Source: Akkermansia sp.
Lineage (GTDB): Bacteria; Verrucomicrobiota; Verrucomicrobiia; Verrucomicrobiales; Akkermansiaceae
Assembly (NCBI GenBank): GCA_017472085.1
Contig: JAFUQZ010000062.1
Location: 1-64,000, forward strand
Length of the DNA stretch: 64,000 bases
Direction of reading: 5' to 3'
Shown: in pieces, positions 9,147 through 18,804 of the stretch
Layout of the letters: each line of letters starts with the position of its first letter
Position numbering within the stretch: the stretch's first letter is position 1
Program-made: the position numbers and the translations under genes
The notes under the pieces: model-generated
What the model was told of the DNA's origin: nothing
Seen by the model: the letters and a program-made list of their open reading frames with translations, nothing else
Database searches by the model: none

Positions 9147-9779
9147 TCAGCGGCGTATCTCCCAGGGCTTGTGGACTGCTTTCGTGATGTGGGGAGGCCG
9201 AACGTATATGGGCTCGGCCGGTGCTTTCAGCGCGTCCGTTCGTTCCGATGCAGACATGTGTTCCCAGGTCTGAACCAATCCGACAGCAGACGGAACCAGC
9301 CCCTCAGCATCCGGGCTAATCCCTTTTTGCTGCATCATTCCCGGGGCTTCGATGGTCAGGAGTCTGATGCCTTCTTCCTGCATCCGGTGCAGCTCCTCAG
9401 ACGACACGACATCCACGCTGCCATCCGCGCGGCGTATTGTCCAGCCGCCACGGCGGGCGTCCGATACGACAACCGCGCCAATTTCCGCCAGTTGCGTCCA
9501 GGAACAGAGCGCCGCAACGCTGGCCCCCGTTACCTGGGCTATTCCCGCAGCTGCCGCAAGAGCCACACGGACACCGCCGTAACTGCCCGGTCCCGCCCCC
9601 ACGAGGATGGTGTTCAGGGGCGCATCCTCCAGCGCATCCAAGGCCTTTTGCAATGCAGGGAAAAGCCACTCATCATGGTTGCGCGCGGTCTGCCAGGCTG
9701 TCTGAAAGACGACTATACCGTCCCTGCTCAGGCAGAGAGACGCATGCGGCAGGGAGGTTTCTATGGCGAGGATATTCAT
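9147..9779 (-). CDS. tsaB: tRNA threonylcarbamoyladenosine biosynthesis protein TsaB
   Basis: A 210-residue ASKHA-fold protein. TsaB is the non-catalytic partner of TsaD in making t6A at position 37 of ANN-decoding tRNAs. The N-terminal MNILAIETS is the ATPase-like strand. The GAGPGSYGGVRVALAAAAG segment (about residues 60-79) is the family hallmark. The start was chosen at 9779, overlapping the prmA stop by 4 bases; an alternative 9 codons upstream lies inside prmA. Its place in a transporter operon is probably chance packaging. Confidence 0.88.
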   Translation of the reverse strand: MNILAIETSLPHASLCLSRDGIVVFQTAWQTARNHDEWLFPALQKALDALEDAPLNTILVGAGPGSYGGVRVALAAAAGIAQVTGASVAALCSWTQLAEIGAVVVSDARRGGWTIRRADGSVDVVSSEELHRMQEEGIRLLTIEAPGMMQQKGISPDAEGLVPSAVGLVQTWEHMSASERTDALKAPAEPIYVRPPHITKAVHKPWEIRR

Positions 9780-10624
9780 GCAATTTTCAACTTTGCCGTC
9801 GTCCATTTGCCGCGGGAGACCTTTTTCAGCAGCTGCAAGCCCTCTGCTTCAGCAGCCCGTATGGTTTCATCAGCCTGTGTATTGAGGATGCCGGATATGA
9901 TGAGAATGCCTTCCGGCTTCATGGCGGCTCTGAGTCGGGGAAACGCTTTCTGCAGTACTGCTGAGAAGAGATTGGCCAGCACGACGTCGGATTGCTCTCC
10001 CTCGGCCGGGCACCATTCGAACACATCTGCCTGAAAGAGTCGAAGATTATCTGCGCCACCATTGCGTTTGATGTTCCGCTGAGCTACTTCAACCGCTTTT
10101 GGGTCAAAATCAAAGCTGATGGCACGAGTGGCCCCCAACTTGATACCGGCAAGAGCCAGAACCCCTGTCCCGCAGCCGATATCGGTGAGTGTCCAGGGTG
10201 TTTTCAGCTGCCGCACATGGTCGCAGAGCATGCGGAGGCAGGTGGAGGTCGTGGCATGATTGCCGGTGCCAAATGCCTGTTCCGCCGGAAATGTCAGGAT
10301 AATCCGCCCCGGGTAGCGGGATTCCAAATCATCAAGTATTTCCCGGTTGGCTGAAGCGGAAATGACAATTTTATCCCGAATGATGAGCGGAGGCGTGTTT
10401 TCCGGGGCTGTTGCGGCAACCCAGTCCGTTTCCGGCAATGCCGAAGCATTGCCACCGTAACAGGCCTGAAGCACCAGAGCTTCTTCTGCCGTGTCCGTGT
10501 AAACATCAATGGATATGCGTTCCGCGTGAAATCCGGCGGAAATGACCGTACCCGGATAGTCATTCAGGCGTTGCTGCCAGAGTTCCTCATGTTCAGCCGA
10601 TGCTGTTTTATGCCATTGCCACAT
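9776..10624 (-). CDS. prmA: Ribosomal protein L11 methyltransferase
   Basis: A 282-residue SAM-dependent methyltransferase that trimethylates ribosomal protein L11. The N-terminal half is the substrate-recognition domain. The catalytic half opens with the PrmA-specific AFGTGNHATT (about residues 115-124), followed by SAM motif I DIGCGTGVLALAG and motif IV VVLANLFSAVL (the NPP-like site is NLF here). Length is typical. It follows the DUF4340 gene by 17 bases and overlaps tsaB. Confidence 0.9.
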   Translation of the reverse strand: MWQWHKTASAEHEELWQQRLNDYPGTVISAGFHAERISIDVYTDTAEEALVLQACYGGNASALPETDWVAATAPENTPPLIIRDKIVISASANREILDDLESRYPGRIILTFPAEQAFGTGNHATTSTCLRMLCDHVRQLKTPWTLTDIGCGTGVLALAGIKLGATRAISFDFDPKAVEVAQRNIKRNGGADNLRLFQADVFEWCPAEGEQSDVVLANLFSAVLQKAFPRLRAAMKPEGILIISGILNTQADETIRAAEAEGLQLLKKVSRGKWTTAKLKIA

Positions 10625-10641
10625 AATGTATTGAGAAGGTA

Positions 10642-12867
10642 TTACATGTCGATGATATCGCCGGCAAGTCCCTGAGCATCCTCAAAGCTCAGAATAAACA
10701 ACTCTCCGGTTTCCGTGATTCGCCCATAGAAAAACGGCTTGTTGCTGTCCCCCTGGGCGGGGGAAATTTCCAGAGTGCGTGTCTCCTTGCGAGTCTTTCT
10801 CTCTGTCAGAGCCAATTCGCGCAGGTGGCGGTCAAACTCATCCGTTTCCGTCAGCATGTCCTCCGGTGAGCCGTTTTCGGAATCATTCTGCTGTTCCACC
10901 ACGCTGGTTTCCGCATCTGAATAATCTGTAATCGCCAGTTCAAGACGGACAGAGAAAACGGGGTTCTGCAAAGCAGCGAGTGCTTCTGCATCATTGTATT
11001 CAAGCCATTGATTGACCTTGAGCTTGAGAAGATTTCTGATGTAATGTGTCGCCCGGTGAGGATTGACTCTGGGGGTGACGTCTTCACCATTGATGCAGCC
11101 TTTCCAGGACTCGTCAATATAGTCAAACTCCAACTCAAGCGGAGCCTGCTGGAAGCCGAGGGTCAACTTACGCACCGCAGAAATGGGGAATGACAATACC
11201 TGGCGGTTTTTCCATTTTTCCGGGCGCAGTGCAAGCAGGCGAGTGAACTTGGTGCTGAGCCGACAGATGGAATTGGAGCCTTCTTCCATTCCGAACCAGG
11301 CCATGCGCCCCGTATTCGGATCCGGGTGACGGCGTACGATGAATATCCGCGGAGAGCGGTCCTTTACCAGGGGCAGGTCGTGACCGAAAAGGGTAGCCCT
11401 CACAACACATGGTCTGGGCAGCACATAGATGATGTAACGCGGCTCATGCAACCCATACAGATGCTTGAGCGGGCCCATATCATCCCCGGGAGCAGCATCT
11501 GCCACAACTTCCTGCACCGGGATTTCGCTCAATCCTTTCAGGAAGCGTAAGACGGTAGCACTATCCGCTGTTCTGAACGGCTCACCGGATGCTGCGTACA
11601 ACCATGTATCCCCCACCTGGCTATCCTTATCGCCCGGCACCATCATCAGTCGGATAGCTCCATTGACTGCATTGGACGTGCGCAGCACCACGCGGGATAC
11701 ATCGGCAGCATCCACGTTGGCAAACTGAAGTGAGCGCAGTTGTTCCAGGCTCAGCGGTAATTCGTTCGTGTAGGTGGTGCTGTTCTGCAAACGGACTTGT
11801 GCCAGGGCCTTATCCGGCAGCACGGGTAAATCACAGATGGCATTGATAAGATTTGAATAGCTCCCCTTGCGTAATACTTTACGATCTGCCTGCAAGGTAA
11901 ACACGGCTTGGCGGTCATTAACCGTCGCATAGCAGAGCAGCTGGTCACCGGCTTCTTTGCGGAAAGGGGGATAAAGCGCCAGCTCTATCGGTTTATCGTA
12001 GCCATTCACCATCAATCTGATGAGCAGCTGCGGTTTCTCCGGGAGCTTCACAGCATCCGGGTCTTCCACCCGAACCGCCGTCAGATTCTTCAATCCCTGT
12101 ATCAGCCGGTTGACTTTTTCCGAATCCGCCGCAGTAATGACCGGGGTCAGAATACTCCAACTCTCCGTCCCGGTGCGCTTCAACTGCAAAACCTGTTCCG
12201 CACCGGAAAGGGTAATTTCATGAAGCTGTTCCTGTTCAAAGAGCAGGGGCCGTGGGTCGCGCAGGGACATCAGCCCGTTCTTGAAATGATTCAGAATGTT
12301 GCCGCTGACCACGTGCACACGCTTATCCCGACCATAGAAATTGGTGCGGAGGTAGGTGGTGGGTATCAGCGCATCGCTATCCTCAACCTCAGACAACCAG
12401 GGGGACGTGTTTCCCATTGTGTAACGCGCCACAGTGGTGAAATCATCCTTGCCACCCTGGGGAACTTTGAGTGTGATATGAATGGGGGACGTCTCCACTC
12501 CGTACTCCCGCATATACTTTTTCGTTTCCTCGTTACGCTCCAGGCTGCTCACCACCTTAGCGTTGGCCGTAAAATCAAGGATAGCCTGAACGGCCGAGGG
12601 CGCCATGCGGTCTACAAAGGGCTGGCGAATCCACCAGACGCCCATCGCATCGCGCTCACACTCAATTTTATCGTGCAAATCGGCAATTCGCATCCAGCTG
12701 ACATCGTGCAGTCTATTCGTGTTTTCTCCGGGGAAGAGAGGCATGCCGTCCCGGAAACGGTAGATACCGGTAATACGGGATAAATTACCATCCACCGTCT
12801 GGAATACGGCCAGTACCGTGATGGCTGCGGCCAGCAGAGCCAGCGCTATGGTGTAAATAATTCTCAT
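10642..12867 (-). CDS. DUF4340-type transporter-associated protein
   Basis: A 741-residue protein with one N-terminal membrane anchor (IIYTIALALLAAAITVLAV) and a long extracytoplasmic region. Size, topology and position behind a GldG-like gene fit the DUF4340 proteins that accompany GldA/F/G-like ABC systems. Repeating modules of similar length (for example LHEITLSGAEQVLQLKR and VRKLTLGFQQAPLELEF) suggest tandem beta-sandwich repeats. The family role is not established; it is probably a periplasmic or inner-membrane partner of the exporter. It starts 17 bases after the gldG-like stop. Confidence 0.7.
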   Translation of the reverse strand: MRIIYTIALALLAAAITVLAVFQTVDGNLSRITGIYRFRDGMPLFPGENTNRLHDVSWMRIADLHDKIECERDAMGVWWIRQPFVDRMAPSAVQAILDFTANAKVVSSLERNEETKKYMREYGVETSPIHITLKVPQGGKDDFTTVARYTMGNTSPWLSEVEDSDALIPTTYLRTNFYGRDKRVHVVSGNILNHFKNGLMSLRDPRPLLFEQEQLHEITLSGAEQVLQLKRTGTESWSILTPVITAADSEKVNRLIQGLKNLTAVRVEDPDAVKLPEKPQLLIRLMVNGYDKPIELALYPPFRKEAGDQLLCYATVNDRQAVFTLQADRKVLRKGSYSNLINAICDLPVLPDKALAQVRLQNSTTYTNELPLSLEQLRSLQFANVDAADVSRVVLRTSNAVNGAIRLMMVPGDKDSQVGDTWLYAASGEPFRTADSATVLRFLKGLSEIPVQEVVADAAPGDDMGPLKHLYGLHEPRYIIYVLPRPCVVRATLFGHDLPLVKDRSPRIFIVRRHPDPNTGRMAWFGMEEGSNSICRLSTKFTRLLALRPEKWKNRQVLSFPISAVRKLTLGFQQAPLELEFDYIDESWKGCINGEDVTPRVNPHRATHYIRNLLKLKVNQWLEYNDAEALAALQNPVFSVRLELAITDYSDAETSVVEQQNDSENGSPEDMLTETDEFDRHLRELALTERKTRKETRTLEISPAQGDSNKPFFYGRITETGELFILSFEDAQGLAGDIIDM

Positions 12868-12883
12868 GAATGAATCCTGTTTC

Positions 12884-14407
12884 TCAGTGACGGCGCGTAT
12901 TCCAGATAAACAGAGCGATGAGCAGGGCGCTCAGCGGCATGAAGACAAGAGTCAGATACTCCAGCGCATGCCGGGAATGGCGATGCAGGTCAATCTTCAT
13001 CGTCAAATCCTGATTGGCGCTCTTGCCGGAATATTCCGAGCGATTGCACATCCATGACCAGAGCGTGAGCATGTAGTCACGCTGCTCGGTCCGAGCGTTC
13101 TCGCGCGAGAGCATGGTCACATTGCCCATCACCACCATGGTGGACAGATTATTGGGGTCCTTGACGTTCCCACGGGTAACAGCTGCTATCAGGCAGAGCG
13201 GCCCTTCCTTGTCCTCGCTGGGGGTGAACTGAGGTTTGAGGTCCTGCCGCGTTTCGCCGTAATATTCAGCGGAAGAAAGGAGCAGGGGATACAGGGCCAG
13301 TCTGCGCAGAGATGCTGCGTTTTCGTCCGCATGTTCCAGCGAAAGCGACATGCATTGGCCATCAACATGCGTGGAACCGTTCCAGAAGCTCCGGGTACAC
13401 TCCAGGCTCTTGGGGAATACGGCGGAAATATCATAGTACGCCCGATTTCGGTCGCGGAGCAACACTCGGTCAGAGTTGGGGCGGATACCCTGTTCACGCA
13501 GGAATCGATAGAAGCGGGGGAGCTTGGGTGAGTCCGGATTCAGGGCCACCATGAAGGCGTTGCGGCCCTCCCGTTCCCAGAATTCACGCACCACGTTCAT
13601 CTCCTCCTCCGTGAAGTCCGTATTGGGCGAAATGACAAAGAGACCTTCTGCATCCTCCGGGAGTTTCTCTACATCTGCCAGATTGACCCAGGACAACTGG
13701 ATGTTGAGAGCCGTGGCCATGCGGCCGATGGATTCCAGCAAGTCCTGGTTATCACGGGAAACGCCTCCCTTGCCCTCAGCGACATACATTCTTCTCATTT
13801 CTCCTTCTACGGCTTCCGTGATGGCCGAACACACCACCTCATCCATCATCAGGGCCACGGCGCGGCGGCTCTCATCCGGCAGGGTTTCGTACTTGATGAA
13901 AGAAGTACCCGGGCGGATGCGCACATGCTTGCGGTCACTCTGGTCGGATTCGAATGTTTTGAGCGGCTGGGTTCTGTCCTTGCGGGCGTCAATCACACAG
14001 AGGTTCTGATTGAATTCCACACCGTAAATCTGTGCAATCTCGCGAGCCCTGTTCGGTTGACGGATGGGGTCGAAATACTCCACGGTGATTTTACCCTTGC
14101 CGTAGCGTTCATATTCCTCCAACAGCGAGCGCATGCGCGCATAGTTGGACGTATTGCGCTTGAAGGCAAAGATGATGTGGACGGGTGTTTCACGTTTCTG
14201 CACACGCTCGCTGGAAAGCACATTGATGGTGCGTTCCGAGATGGTATAGCGCTGTTCCTCGGTCAGGTCATAGCGCGCGTACTCATGGCAGCCGATGTAA
14301 TTGGCCCCGATGACGATGATGGAGAGCAGCAGCAGATTAATCCAGGCCAGGGGATTATTCTTCGCCTTGCGGGCATCCGGGTGACCGGTGTATCCTTGTT
14401 TACTCAT
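12884..14407 (-). CDS. GldG-like auxiliary ABC transporter protein
   Basis: About 507 residues. An N-terminal membrane segment (AWINLLLLSIIVIGANYIGC, residues 18-37) and one near the C terminus (YLTLVFMPLSALLIALFIW) bracket a large periplasmic part. The early blocks RYDLTEEQRYTISERT and ITVEYFDPIRQPNRA are typical of GldG/ABC_transp_aux proteins. In Bacteroidetes GldG works with GldA and GldF; here the same three-part set is present with no other gliding genes, as in many Verrucomicrobiota, so a general export role is more likely. The start at 14407 gives MSKQGYTG; a longer reading to 14473 lacks support. Confidence 0.78.
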   Translation of the reverse strand: MSKQGYTGHPDARKAKNNPLAWINLLLLSIIVIGANYIGCHEYARYDLTEEQRYTISERTINVLSSERVQKRETPVHIIFAFKRNTSNYARMRSLLEEYERYGKGKITVEYFDPIRQPNRAREIAQIYGVEFNQNLCVIDARKDRTQPLKTFESDQSDRKHVRIRPGTSFIKYETLPDESRRAVALMMDEVVCSAITEAVEGEMRRMYVAEGKGGVSRDNQDLLESIGRMATALNIQLSWVNLADVEKLPEDAEGLFVISPNTDFTEEEMNVVREFWEREGRNAFMVALNPDSPKLPRFYRFLREQGIRPNSDRVLLRDRNRAYYDISAVFPKSLECTRSFWNGSTHVDGQCMSLSLEHADENAASLRRLALYPLLLSSAEYYGETRQDLKPQFTPSEDKEGPLCLIAAVTRGNVKDPNNLSTMVVMGNVTMLSRENARTEQRDYMLTLWSWMCNRSEYSGKSANQDLTMKIDLHRHSRHALEYLTLVFMPLSALLIALFIWNTRRH

Positions 14408-14447
14408 AGTGGAAAGGAAAATGGTTGTGAATGGTAATAATGGTGTA

Positions 14448-15269
14448 TCAGCGGTGCCAGCGGCGGTAATCAACGATGCGTTTCGTGAGCCCGAGAGTGA
14501 GCACCGTCAGGGTGATGTAGAGCACCGCCGGGCGGGAATCTATCAGACCGCGGGAAAATGCGCTGATTTGCTCCGTGCAGGAAATATAGTGGAAAATGGG
14601 AGCAGCCGGGAACTCGCCCCAGAGCTCCGTCACGCGGCCCATGAAGTAGTACATAATCATGAGACAGGTGCAGAGAATGCCGGAGATAATCTGACTGCGC
14701 GTCAGGGATGAACAGAGAATCCCCAGAGCAATGAAGAACATGCCGGAAAGCCACAGAATCAGATAAGGTCCAATCCAGTCTGCCAGACGGTAATCAATAT
14801 TGCCTACGGGGTCGATGTCATAGCGCAGGCTGGTGTACACGTTGCCCAAATCGCTCATCCAGGGGTACAGCATCATGGGCAGCCACAGCACAATGTAGAA
14901 CAGCAGAATGGCAAAATACTTACCCAGAACAATCTGTGTGGTAGTCACGGGTGCTGTGAGCAGCCCTTCCAGCGTCCCCAGACGCTCCTCCTCCGCCATG
15001 GAGCGCATGGTGATGAGCGGAAAGATGAAAATGAAATAGAACCAGAAGTTCACATTGTTGAGCATGTAGTACATCACGCCCTCACCGCTGGCCTTGCTCA
15101 TGGTCTGTAATACAGTCTGCAGCCAGAATCCCTGCAGCCCCATGGTGCAGGCCAGCAGTACCCAGCCGAACGGCGTGCCGAGAAAAGTCCGCAGCTCGTG
15201 GCTGAAAATGGTGTAAAGCGTGTAAAACCAGCTCTTCCGGCGTTTAATCGTCTCAGAATCAGTTGCCAT
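14448..15269 (-). CDS. ABC-2 family permease (GldF-like)
   Basis: A 273-residue inner-membrane protein with about six hydrophobic segments, starting with LGTPFGWVLLACTMGLQGFW. The cytoplasmic SMAEEERLGTLEGLLTAPV segment is the ABC-2 coupling region seen in GldF/NosY/YhhJ-like permeases. It sits between the ATPase gene (25 bases upstream) and the GldG-like gene (41 bases downstream), so it should form the membrane channel of that transporter. Confidence 0.85.
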   Translation of the reverse strand: MATDSETIKRRKSWFYTLYTIFSHELRTFLGTPFGWVLLACTMGLQGFWLQTVLQTMSKASGEGVMYYMLNNVNFWFYFIFIFPLITMRSMAEEERLGTLEGLLTAPVTTTQIVLGKYFAILLFYIVLWLPMMLYPWMSDLGNVYTSLRYDIDPVGNIDYRLADWIGPYLILWLSGMFFIALGILCSSLTRSQIISGILCTCLMIMYYFMGRVTELWGEFPAAPIFHYISCTEQISAFSRGLIDSRPAVLYITLTVLTLGLTKRIVDYRRWHR

Positions 15270-15293
15270 ATTGAGTTCAGAATGTTAAAATTA

Positions 15294-16235
15294 TCAGTCA
15301 CGACGGGTCATTTCGACGAACACATCCTCCAGACTGGGGATATGGCGGTAAATATGGCGCATGGGATAACCGTGCGCGGCAATGATGGCGGCCGCTTTTT
15401 CTCGAGTATCCGTGCCGGGTTCGGCTCGCACAATGAGGCGATTCCAGCCGCCGGGCAGGGGTTCTTCCACGATTACTTTCTTAACAGGGGCAAATGCCTC
15501 CAGCGCCTGAACAACGGGTGCCAGCTCTCCCTTGTACTCAATGGAAACGCGTCCTGCCGCCCGCAGCCCGCGCGTCAGATTGCCCGGCGTGTCATCGGCC
15601 TTGATGACGCCCTGGTCAATGATGATGACCTTGTTGCATATCATTTCCACCTCGCTCAGAATGTGGGTGGAGAGGATGACCGTATGCTCCTCCGCCAGAG
15701 AGCGAATCAATTCGCGAATCTGGCGAATTTGGTTGGGGTCGAGACCGTTTGTCGGCTCATCCAGTATCAGCAGGTCCGGATTGCCCAACAGGGCGTCTGC
15801 TAAGCCCGTTCGCTGACGATAACCTTTTGATAACGTACGGATAAGATTTTTTCTCTTGGGCTCCAGGCCGCAGCGGTCAATGGCCCAGCCGATTTGCTGG
15901 CGAACGGAGGAGCCGTACAGCCCCTTGAGCCTGGCGCGATACTCCAGATACTCGTACACGCGCATGTCCTCGTATAACGGCACATTCTCCGGCATGTAAC
16001 CCAGGTGTCGGCGGGCTTCCAGGGGCTTGTCGATGATATCGTAACCGGCTATGCTGCCCGTGCCGGCGGTCGGCGGCAGATAGCCCGTCAGCATCTTCAT
16101 CGTTGTGGTCTTTCCGGCACCGTTGGGGCCCAGGAATCCCACGATTTCTCCTTTTTCAACCGTAAACGTCGCGTCCTTTACCGCCGTGAATCGACCAAAG
16201 ACCTTGTGCAAATGCTCCGCGCGTACCATACTCAT
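15294..16235 (-). CDS. ABC transporter ATPase (GldA-like)
   Basis: About 313 residues. It has Walker A GPNGAGKTTTMK (about residue 36), signature LSKGYRQR, Walker B LLILDEPTNGLDP and the switch His in ILSTH, with a C-terminal extension (about 220-313) like the NatA/GldA class. It powers the permease encoded next. Possible ATGs are at 16244, 16235 and 16229. The predicted promoter puts initiation near 16240, so 16235 or 16229 is favoured over 16244. First gene of an 11-kb operon. Confidence 0.88.
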   Translation of the reverse strand: MSMVRAEHLHKVFGRFTAVKDATFTVEKGEIVGFLGPNGAGKTTTMKMLTGYLPPTAGTGSIAGYDIIDKPLEARRHLGYMPENVPLYEDMRVYEYLEYRARLKGLYGSSVRQQIGWAIDRCGLEPKRKNLIRTLSKGYRQRTGLADALLGNPDLLILDEPTNGLDPNQIRQIRELIRSLAEEHTVILSTHILSEVEMICNKVIIIDQGVIKADDTPGNLTRGLRAAGRVSIEYKGELAPVVQALEAFAPVKKVIVEEPLPGGWNRLIVRAEPGTDTREKAAAIIAAHGYPMRHIYRHIPSLEDVFVEMTRRD

Positions 16236-16246
16236 AAGCGACATTC

Positions 16247-16274
16247 ATTCTACCAGCTTCTCCTGTGATTTCAA
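16247..16274 (-). promoter_or_regulatory. Predicted promoter of the transporter-prmA-tsaB operon
   Basis: On the minus strand, TTGAAA (16274-16269) and TAGAAT (16252-16247) are 16 bases apart. This is the only clear promoter seen for the 11-kb operon. Confidence 0.55.
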
Positions 16275-16353
16275 GTTGAAATTATCGGACTGACGAGAAA
16301 GAGGATACTCGCACACCGACTTTTTCCCTGCTTGGATATGCACGGACGATGCG

Positions 16354-16370
16354 TCGCATTTCAAATGCGA
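16354..16370. repeat. 17-base perfect palindrome, copy A
   Basis: TCGCATTT-C-AAATGCGA. It lies in the 330-base gap between two divergent units, which otherwise holds only weak promoter-like sequence. A second copy sits at 16499-16515. Confidence 0.7.
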
Positions 16371-16498
16371 TGTACAGAAAAAAATACAGATCGGAAGGAT
16401 TATAAGATGCAACCCACTGTATCGATATGAGCAAATGCGTGTTTCCTGCGAAGAGAGAAAAAACAAATTCTCTTTGAGACTAAAGCTCTTAACATGTA

Positions 16499-16515
16499 TC
16501 GCATTTGAAATGCGA
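16499..16515. repeat. 17-base perfect palindrome, copy B
   Basis: TCGCATTT-G-AAATGCGA, identical to copy A except for the central base. A TTGAGA at 16474-16479 lies 17 bases before a TATCGC that overlaps the palindrome, so the site could be an operator for the gene at 16586. Confidence 0.7.
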
Positions 16516-16585
16516 TATGCTGTTTGTGTCCTCGTTAGGAAGACGAGGTGTCGGTTTTAATCAACTTACACATTAGATTACAAAG

Positions 16586-17599
16586 ATGCGTTACTACTAC
16601 AGTATTAAAGGGGAGGCCAAAGGCCCTGTGGAAGAAGAAGAGCTGGATGCTCTTGCAGAGGAAGGTGTTATCAAAACGAATACTCCGGTAATTGAAGTCG
16701 GCGGTAAGGAGTGGAGCCGATATTCCTCATTACGACCGGGGAAAGAGACGATTCCTCAGCCGCCCCCTATTCAGAAAACTTCCGTAATGGAAAAACTGTT
16801 CTACGTTAATACCTGGGTGGATAAGGTGATAGCGAAGATTTTCCGTTTTCCCTCTTTCATACCCAAGGATTATGAGGGGCGCATGCAGGGCATGGAGAAG
16901 ATGGCGAATGTCACGGCTCTGGCTATTTGGGTTAGTGCCATTTTCGCCGGCATGGGGGTAGGAAGCGCTTCCGGAGAGGCGGGCGGCCTTGTCGGTGGCG
17001 CCATTGGGGGGGTGATATACGGCTTTGTCGCTCAATATATAGCCTATCAGTTCTATCTGATGCTCAACTCTCTTATAATCGGTCAGCCGGTGGTACTTTC
17101 TTCCTCTCGCTTCCCGAAGCTTATGGGAATTCTGATGACTGCGGTCACACTCATAGTTGCTATTGCAACGCTGGCCATGGCTGCCAAGGGGGGTGTTGGC
17201 GGCATTTTGCTGGCACTTTGCGCCGTGTTGCCCTGTGTTGTGCTGATCTATCTCTGCATGAACGCTGAGGGTGTGCTGGTTCGGGTGAGCCCCGGTGAAG
17301 TATCACCCGGTCGTGAGTTTAATAACTGCCTCAAGTTTAACGTGCGTGCGATTTGTGCGGCTGTTCATCTGCTTACTCCGGTCATATCCGTGTTAGCAGC
17401 GCTTTCGCTGTTCTTTACAACGCTATCTATGCATTCCGGAAGTGGCGGGCTTGCCTCTCTCGGAATCCTGACTGTTGCAGGACCGGTTGTGGTGGGGCTG
17501 ATTCACCTTCCTATCGTTACGTGGCTTTTCCTTTGCCTCAGCTCCTGGCTGCTGGATTTGCTGGATTCCATTTTCTCCCTCGGTGGAGTTAAAAAATAA
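16586..17599 (+). CDS. GYF_2-domain multi-pass membrane protein
   Basis: A 337-residue protein. Residues 1-50 (YYYSIKGEAKGPVEEEELDA...WSRYSSL) match the GYF_2 (DUF4339) pattern, a small cytoplasmic domain of bacterial membrane proteins. After a proline-rich linker come five or more hydrophobic segments from about residue 110, the first glycine-rich (GMGVGSASGEAGGLVGGAIGG). Function is unknown. It heads a run of envelope genes in the same direction. The leader between the upstream palindrome and the ATG holds a short CCTCGT/ACGAGG hairpin at 16530-16548. Confidence 0.7.
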   Translation: MRYYYSIKGEAKGPVEEEELDALAEEGVIKTNTPVIEVGGKEWSRYSSLRPGKETIPQPPPIQKTSVMEKLFYVNTWVDKVIAKIFRFPSFIPKDYEGRMQGMEKMANVTALAIWVSAIFAGMGVGSASGEAGGLVGGAIGGVIYGFVAQYIAYQFYLMLNSLIIGQPVVLSSSRFPKLMGILMTAVTLIVAIATLAMAAKGGVGGILLALCAVLPCVVLIYLCMNAEGVLVRVSPGEVSPGREFNNCLKFNVRAICAAVHLLTPVISVLAALSLFFTTLSMHSGSGGLASLGILTVAGPVVVGLIHLPIVTWLFLCLSSWLLDLLDSIFSLGGVKK

Positions 17600-17619
17600 G
17601 CGAACAAGACTTTATCGGT

Positions 17620-18804
17620 ATGTCAGATACGCCGCCTATGCCACCCCCTCCGCCTCCGAGTGATTGGGAAGATTCCGAAGAGATTCTTCCGGAATTGCCG
17701 GAGTTTCTGCCGCCGCCTGACATGGGCGATGAGTCGAATAATGTTGAGTCAGAATTACAGATTCCTCTTCCTCCTTGTGAGGAGGCGGAAACGCCGGAAC
17801 TTCAGCAGCAGGAAGAGAACATCGGCGTGGCTGCGTCTGCTCCGGAGCTAGTGACATCCCCCCCTTCCGGTGCGCTTCCGCTTCCCGTGGATGAGGCAAA
17901 ATCAGAACAACCGTCTCTGCTTTGTCCTCCTCCGCCCATATCGGATGAGGAATCAGCTATGCTTCCTCCATTGCCGCCACAGGATGCCACCGGGGTGCGA
18001 AAGGGTACAGGGCTTGCCGTCGCGCTGGGAATTGCTGCGTTTTTTGCTGCGGCTATGGGATTCCAGAATCAGAGCGGCAACGTTCAGCTCAAGCGTGAAA
18101 TCGCGGATATCAATTCACGGATAGAACAGGAAACCACTCAGCAGGCAAAATATGCGGCAGAATTGCGTGACATAGAAAACTGCGAGCAACAAATCAACGA
18201 AGCGGATGCCGGCTTGAAAAAACAGCAGGAGGAGTACAATTCTCTCACGGCAGAGATAGCCGAGCTGCAGCGTTATTCTCGCCCGCGTGTGCTGGCTCGC
18301 GATAAAGGTCAGCTGCAGGACTCAATAGCAGTATTGCAGAGGCAATCTGCTGAGCTGGACGCCTTGTTGGAAATGTATCTTCCTCCTACTGAATTATCAG
18401 AAGAAAAGCTGCTGAAGCGCGATATATACATCAGGAAGTTCGCATTATTGTACAACGAAGCCTGGAATTCGCGAGCATGGAATATCATGGGCGTATTATA
18501 TGCGGACTATGTTCATCATCAGTTGGCGGGGAACAACTCTGCGAGTGTCCGTCGTGTGCTGCAGACGTTGATCTCCACAAAAGCCGCGGCTCCCGGTGAA
18601 TTGCGTGCCATCGGGTATAATGGCCTCCATGTAGAGCTGCTTTACAAATCAAGGGATGAAAACTCTGATCTCTGGTACAGGGAGAACATGTCAATCAGCG
18701 AACAGGGGAGAATTTTCCGTTGGAATGAAGAGGTTATCAAAGACGAGCAACCCTCCCTGTCGGCCGGGTTCAGAAGTGTGCCCGTAACCCCTCAAGAAAA
18801 GTAA
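17620..18804 (+). CDS. Proline-rich membrane-anchored coiled-coil protein
   Basis: A 394-residue protein I do not recognise. Residues 1-125 are acidic and proline-rich (MPPPPPPSDW and similar), likely disordered and cytoplasmic. One membrane segment follows (GLAVALGIAAFFAAAMGF, about 130-147), then a coiled coil (about 150-245, rich in Gln, Glu and Lys) and a C-terminal globular domain. The mix suggests a spacer or scaffold across the inner membrane. It ends by sharing one base with the next start. Confidence 0.6.
   Translation: MSDTPPMPPPPPPSDWEDSEEILPELPEFLPPPDMGDESNNVESELQIPLPPCEEAETPELQQQEENIGVAASAPELVTSPPSGALPLPVDEAKSEQPSLLCPPPPISDEESAMLPPLPPQDATGVRKGTGLAVALGIAAFFAAAMGFQNQSGNVQLKREIADINSRIEQETTQQAKYAAELRDIENCEQQINEADAGLKKQQEEYNSLTAEIAELQRYSRPRVLARDKGQLQDSIAVLQRQSAELDALLEMYLPPTELSEEKLLKRDIYIRKFALLYNEAWNSRAWNIMGVLYADYVHHQLAGNNSASVRRVLQTLISTKAAAPGELRAIGYNGLHVELLYKSRDENSDLWYRENMSISEQGRIFRWNEEVIKDEQPSLSAGFRSVPVTPQEK

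Noticed and set aside
12884-16235. Gliding motility system
   Set aside because: Only GldA-, GldF- and GldG-like genes plus DUF4340 are present. This set is widespread as a general exporter, and no GldK/L/M/N or SprA genes are seen in the window.
16245-16466. Possible 73-residue minus-strand gene upstream of the ABC operon
   Set aside because: It overlaps the predicted promoter and one of the palindromes, and its sequence shows no protein-like pattern.
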